26,552 nt of DNA from Bacteroides sp. (GTDB taxonomy: Bacteria; Bacteroidota; Bacteroidia; Bacteroidales; Bacteroidaceae): positions 1 through 26,552 of the forward strand of contig DXLM01000025.1 in the NCBI GenBank assembly GCA_019414725.1, written 5' to 3'. The notes under the pieces were generated by a model. That model was not told the DNA's origin. It ran no database searches and saw nothing but the letters and a program-made list of their open reading frames with translations. Below, piece after piece: positions 24,022 through 26,552 of the stretch; position 1 is the stretch's first letter; each line of letters begins with the position of its first letter. Made by a program: the position numbers and the translations under genes.

Positions 24022-24729
24022 ATGGATATACAACAGTACATAGCAGCAGATAAAGAATTACTACTGAATTTGAACGGAAGCCAATCCTTATTTTGGGACG
24101 GATTCATGTGGGTAGCTACCAGTACAATTGTATGGGTACCTGTAGCTGCTATGCTGTTATATATCATAATTAAAAATAATAAAATTCAAGAAGCATTATT
24201 GACTATCGTTATGATTGCCTTAGTCATAACTTTAGCAGATCAAATAGCTTCTGGTTTATGCAAACCGTTTTTCGCACGTTTCCGTCCAACACAAGACCCC
24301 AATATTATGTATATGGTTGATATTGTAAACGGATATAGAGGAGGACGATTTGGCTTCATATCCAGTCATGCTGCCAACACATTTGCTATTTCTGTCTTTT
24401 TATCTTTACTAATTAAAAGAAAATCTCTTACTTTTATGCTTCTTTTTTGGGCCGTACTCAATTCCTATTCTAGAATCTACTTAGGAGTGCATTATCCGGG
24501 AGATATTCTTTTTGGTACTATAGAAGGTTGTTTCATAGGATATTTGATTTATCTCCTTTATAAATTTATTCAAAAAAAAATCTTTTATAAACCACGTTGC
24601 ATTTCTAATCAATACACTGCCAGCGGTTATTTGATTAGTGATATTAATTTATTCTACATAATTCTCATTTCTACTTATTTCTTCATTATTATAGCAGGTA
24701 TGATTGTGACTCATACACTCAATCTATAA
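24022..24729 (+). CDS. PAP2-family membrane phosphatase
   Basis: This 235-residue integral membrane protein has the three phosphatase motifs: KPFFARFRP (81-89, KX6RP), SSHA with His116 (a variant of PSGH) and SRIYLGVH with Arg151 and His157 (SRX5H), followed by PGD. About six membrane helices are visible. Family substrates include undecaprenyl pyrophosphate, phosphatidic acid and lipid A phosphates. The sequence does not tell which applies; a role in recycling the undecaprenyl carrier (PgpB/BacC type) is the most general guess. The ten-base gap to batE implies co-transcription. The 129-base gap after it is AT-rich with no clear feature. Confidence 0.9.
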   Translation: MDIQQYIAADKELLLNLNGSQSLFWDGFMWVATSTIVWVPVAAMLLYIIIKNNKIQEALLTIVMIALVITLADQIASGLCKPFFARFRPTQDPNIMYMVDIVNGYRGGRFGFISSHAANTFAISVFLSLLIKRKSLTFMLLFWAVLNSYSRIYLGVHYPGDILFGTIEGCFIGYLIYLLYKFIQKKIFYKPRCISNQYTASGYLISDINLFYIILISTYFFIIIAGMIVTHTLNL

Positions 24730-24858
24730 TCAGCAAATTAACCATTATAAATTTACATACAGTCAAAAATAGCACAAAAAGATTTGTTTTATGCATTTTT
24801 TTGATTAAGTTTATACCATGATTTAAGTACTCACTTTTATAACTAAATTTAATACATC

Positions 24859-25128
24859 ATGAGAACAATAACATTTAATGAACTGCGCAGAATCAAAGAT
24901 TCATTACCTAGTGGGAGTATGCACAGAATCGCAGATGAACTCAATATGACCGTAGAAACTGTACGTAACTTTTTTGGTGGACACAATTTCAAGAATGGTA
25001 AAAGTGTTGGAATTCATTTGGAACCGGGACCAGATGGGGGACTAGTAATGCTAGATGATACAACAGTTCTTGAAAAAGCCCTTCAAATATTGAGAGAAAC
25101 TGAAGAAAAAGTAACGCAAGAAGCGTAA
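24859..25128 (+). CDS. Small HTH-like DNA-binding protein, uncharacterised
   Basis: This 89-residue protein has an N-terminal helix-turn-helix pattern at about 18-42 (SGSMHRIADELNMTVETVRN, then FFGGHNF), which suggests DNA binding. A glycine-rich EPGPDGGLVML middle and a C-terminal helix with KALQILRETEEKV follow. Similar small proteins are common in Bacteroidales and are usually annotated simply as DNA-binding. I do not recognise a target. It is monocistronic: an AT-rich gap lies upstream and a clean intrinsic terminator lies three bases downstream. Confidence 0.75.
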   Translation: MRTITFNELRRIKDSLPSGSMHRIADELNMTVETVRNFFGGHNFKNGKSVGIHLEPGPDGGLVMLDDTTVLEKALQILRETEEKVTQEA

Positions 25129-25131
25129 TAT

Positions 25132-25170
25132 AAAATCCCGGTTGAATGCAACATTCAATTGGGATTTTTT
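25132..25170 (+). terminator. Intrinsic terminator after the HTH-like gene
   Basis: AAAATCCCGGTTGAATG pairs with CATTCAATTGGGATTTT across a three-base loop, including two G-U pairs, and ends in six Ts at 25165-25170. Confidence 0.9.
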
Positions 25171-25203
25171 GTTTAACCTGAAAATCACTTAAAATATAGA
25201 ATT

Positions 25204-26331
25204 ATGGAAGATAAATTGGTAACCTTAGCAATCCTCACTTATGCTAAAGCACAGATTTTAAAGAATGTACTTGAGAATGAAGGAATTGAAGCGTACATTC
25301 ACAATGTGAATCTTATTCAACCTGTCATATCTTCTGGAGTAAGGCTAAGAATTAAAGAAAGCGACCTGCCTCATGCTTTGCAGATTATAGAAAGTTCTGC
25401 ATGGCTTTCAGAAGATATAATCAAAGGTAAGGAGAGCAGCTCAGAAAGAAATAAAGAAAAAAGAAAAGTACTTATCCCGATAGACTTTTCAAACTATTCT
25501 CTTAAAGCCTGCCAATTTGGTTTTTCTTTTGCTAATGCTATTAATTCAGAAGTTGTGCTTCTACATGCTTATTTCAGTCCTATTTATGTGCCTACAATTC
25601 CTTATGGAACTGATAATTTCAATTTTCAGATCGAAAGAGAAGAATCTGTAAAAAGTATGATAGAAACAGTGCACAACGAGTTGAATAAACTTTCTGATAC
25701 AATCAAAAAGAAAGTTGAGTCGGGAGAGTTTCCTAATATAAAATATACTTGCATTTTGCGTGATGGTATTCCCGAAGAAGAAATCTTACGATATGCTAAA
25801 GAATATAATCCTCAGATAATTATAATGGGAACAAGAGGGAGAAGCCAAAAAGATATAGACTTGATTGGTAGCGTTACAGCTGAAGTTATAGAAAGAAGCA
25901 AATCCTTTGTATATGCTATTCCAGAACATACACCACTAAAAACATTCAATGATATAAAAAAAGTAGCTTTTGTGACCAATTTTGACCAAAGGGATCTAAT
26001 AGCTTTTGACTCCTTGATAAATGCTTTTAAATCGTTTCATTTTGCTGTTTCCTTCATTCATTTAAGTACAGATAACGATGCATGGAATGAAATAAAACTA
26101 GCAGGTATTAAAGATTACTTTCAAAAACAATACTCTAAATTGGAACTATATTATAATGTAGTGAAAGAAGATAACATACTGAACAATTTGGACAACTATG
26201 TAAAAGAAGAAAATATAGACGTGATTTGCATCACAAATTATAAACGAAACATATTTGCTAGATTGTTTAATCCTAGCATAGCAAGAAAAATGATATTTCA
26301 TGCTAATACACCTATATTAGTAATAAAATAA
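25204..26331 (+). CDS. Tandem universal stress protein with N-terminal DUF2007-like domain
   Basis: This 375-residue cytoplasmic protein has three parts. Residues 4-65 resemble the small DUF2007 signal-transducing domain (LAILTYAKAQILKNVLENEG, then VRLRIKESDLPHALQIIE). Residues 87-240 are a UspA domain whose nucleotide motif G209-x2-G212-x9-G222-S223 is complete, so it should bind ATP. Residues 250-375 are a second UspA domain ending TPILVIK. It lacks this motif (NYKRNIFARLFNPSIA in its place) and is probably non-binding. Such pairs usually act as an intramolecular dimer under stress or growth arrest. It has its own transcription unit between two hairpins. Confidence 0.88.
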   Translation: MEDKLVTLAILTYAKAQILKNVLENEGIEAYIHNVNLIQPVISSGVRLRIKESDLPHALQIIESSAWLSEDIIKGKESSSERNKEKRKVLIPIDFSNYSLKACQFGFSFANAINSEVVLLHAYFSPIYVPTIPYGTDNFNFQIEREESVKSMIETVHNELNKLSDTIKKKVESGEFPNIKYTCILRDGIPEEEILRYAKEYNPQIIIMGTRGRSQKDIDLIGSVTAEVIERSKSFVYAIPEHTPLKTFNDIKKVAFVTNFDQRDLIAFDSLINAFKSFHFAVSFIHLSTDNDAWNEIKLAGIKDYFQKQYSKLELYYNVVKEDNILNNLDNYVKEENIDVICITNYKRNIFARLFNPSIARKMIFHANTPILVIK

Positions 26332-26339
26332 AGAATCAA

Positions 26340-26377
26340 GAAGGGTAGCACAAGCAAATCACAATGTGTTACCCTTC
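26340..26377 (+). terminator. Hairpin after the universal stress gene
   Basis: GAAGGGTAGCACA pairs with TGTGTTACCCTTC, with one G-U pair and a 12-base loop. No T-run follows directly, so the terminator call is moderate. Confidence 0.6.
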
Positions 26378-26472
26378 AACATATTAATGTTCACTTAGTA
26401 TTTAATTAAACATAATACTGATTATATATCAAAAATGGCTCGCGTAAATAGACTTGAAAAAGGGATTTATAA

Positions 26473-26503
26473 CAAAGCCCAGACTGGAAAAGTCCGGGCT
26501 TTG
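26473..26503 (-). terminator. Hairpin, probable terminator of the gene entering from the right
   Basis: CAAAGCCC-a-GACT pairs with AGTC-c-GGGCTTTG. On the minus strand the stem is followed by TTATAAATCCCTTTTTC. It lies 26 bases after the stop of the minus-strand reading frame at the right edge. Confidence 0.55.
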
Positions 26504-26528
26504 TGCATAAATAAATAGAAAGATCGTA

Positions 26529-26552
26529 TTAATATCCTAATTCTTTTTCCAA
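26529..26552 (-). CDS. Partial minus-strand gene, last seven codons
   Basis: Read on the minus strand, the right edge encodes LEKELGY and a TAA stop (26531-26529). A hairpin follows at 26473-26503, as expected for a gene end. This is only a C-terminus, so the family cannot be named, and a chance match is possible. Confidence 0.4.
   Translation of the reverse strand: MEKELGY

Noticed and set aside
26435..26518. 27-codon frame starting ATGGCTCGCGTA near the right end.
   Set aside because: It runs straight through the hairpin at 26473-26503, has no family resemblance, and is best explained by chance.

Overview
The window looks like chromosomal DNA from a gut Bacteroidales, most likely Bacteroides or Phocaeicola. 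The reasons are the complete Bacteroides aerotolerance (Bat) gene set, several promoters of the Bacteroides type (TTTG about 19-21 bases upstream of TAnnTTTG), starts that mostly lack a strong Shine-Dalgarno sequence, a small Bacteroidota-specific protein beside rpmB-rpmG, and a moderately AT-rich composition. No rRNA, tRNA, CRISPR array, insertion sequence or prophage was recognised.

Layout. Positions 1-2308 hold a macrodomain hydrolase (+) and, convergent to it, an NtrC-type sigma-54 response regulator (-). The regulator's C-terminal helix-turn-helix is thrown out of frame by a one-base loss near 1092. Between them lies a 178-bp nested palindrome. Positions 2608-5500 are a three-gene glycine betaine/proline-type ABC importer (ATPase with CBS domains, permease, lipoprotein receptor). 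Positions 5645-7117 encode a DMT-family exporter and a sugar O-acetyltransferase. A small winged-helix gene lies on the minus strand at 7177-7395. Positions 7632-13225 are a housekeeping run: map, tsaD, cinA-type pncC, rpmB, rpmG, a DUF4295-type small protein, ftsY and rimO. Positions 13299-15027 hold two adjacent HU-fold genes. The second is an unusual fusion of an HU domain, a long acidic linker, one membrane helix and a periplasmic LysM domain.

Positions 15311-24011 are a nine-gene Bat locus: a MoxR ATPase, a DUF58 protein, a membrane protein carrying a BatD-like cytoplasmic module, then BatA, B, C, D and E. A PAP2 phosphatase follows closely. A pair of tandem hairpins sits inside this locus at 16380-16465. 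The right end (24859-26331) holds a small HTH-like protein and a three-part universal stress protein, then two hairpins and the last codons of a minus-strand gene.

The Bat genes probably form one envelope-associated machine: AAA+ ATPase, VWA proteins with metal-binding motifs, TPR proteins and large periplasmic domains. The two most interesting points are the HU-TM-LysM protein, whose architecture would let it tether DNA to the cell wall, and the two palindromic intergenic elements, which do not fit ordinary terminators. All functional statements rest on motif and family recognition by eye; no search was run.
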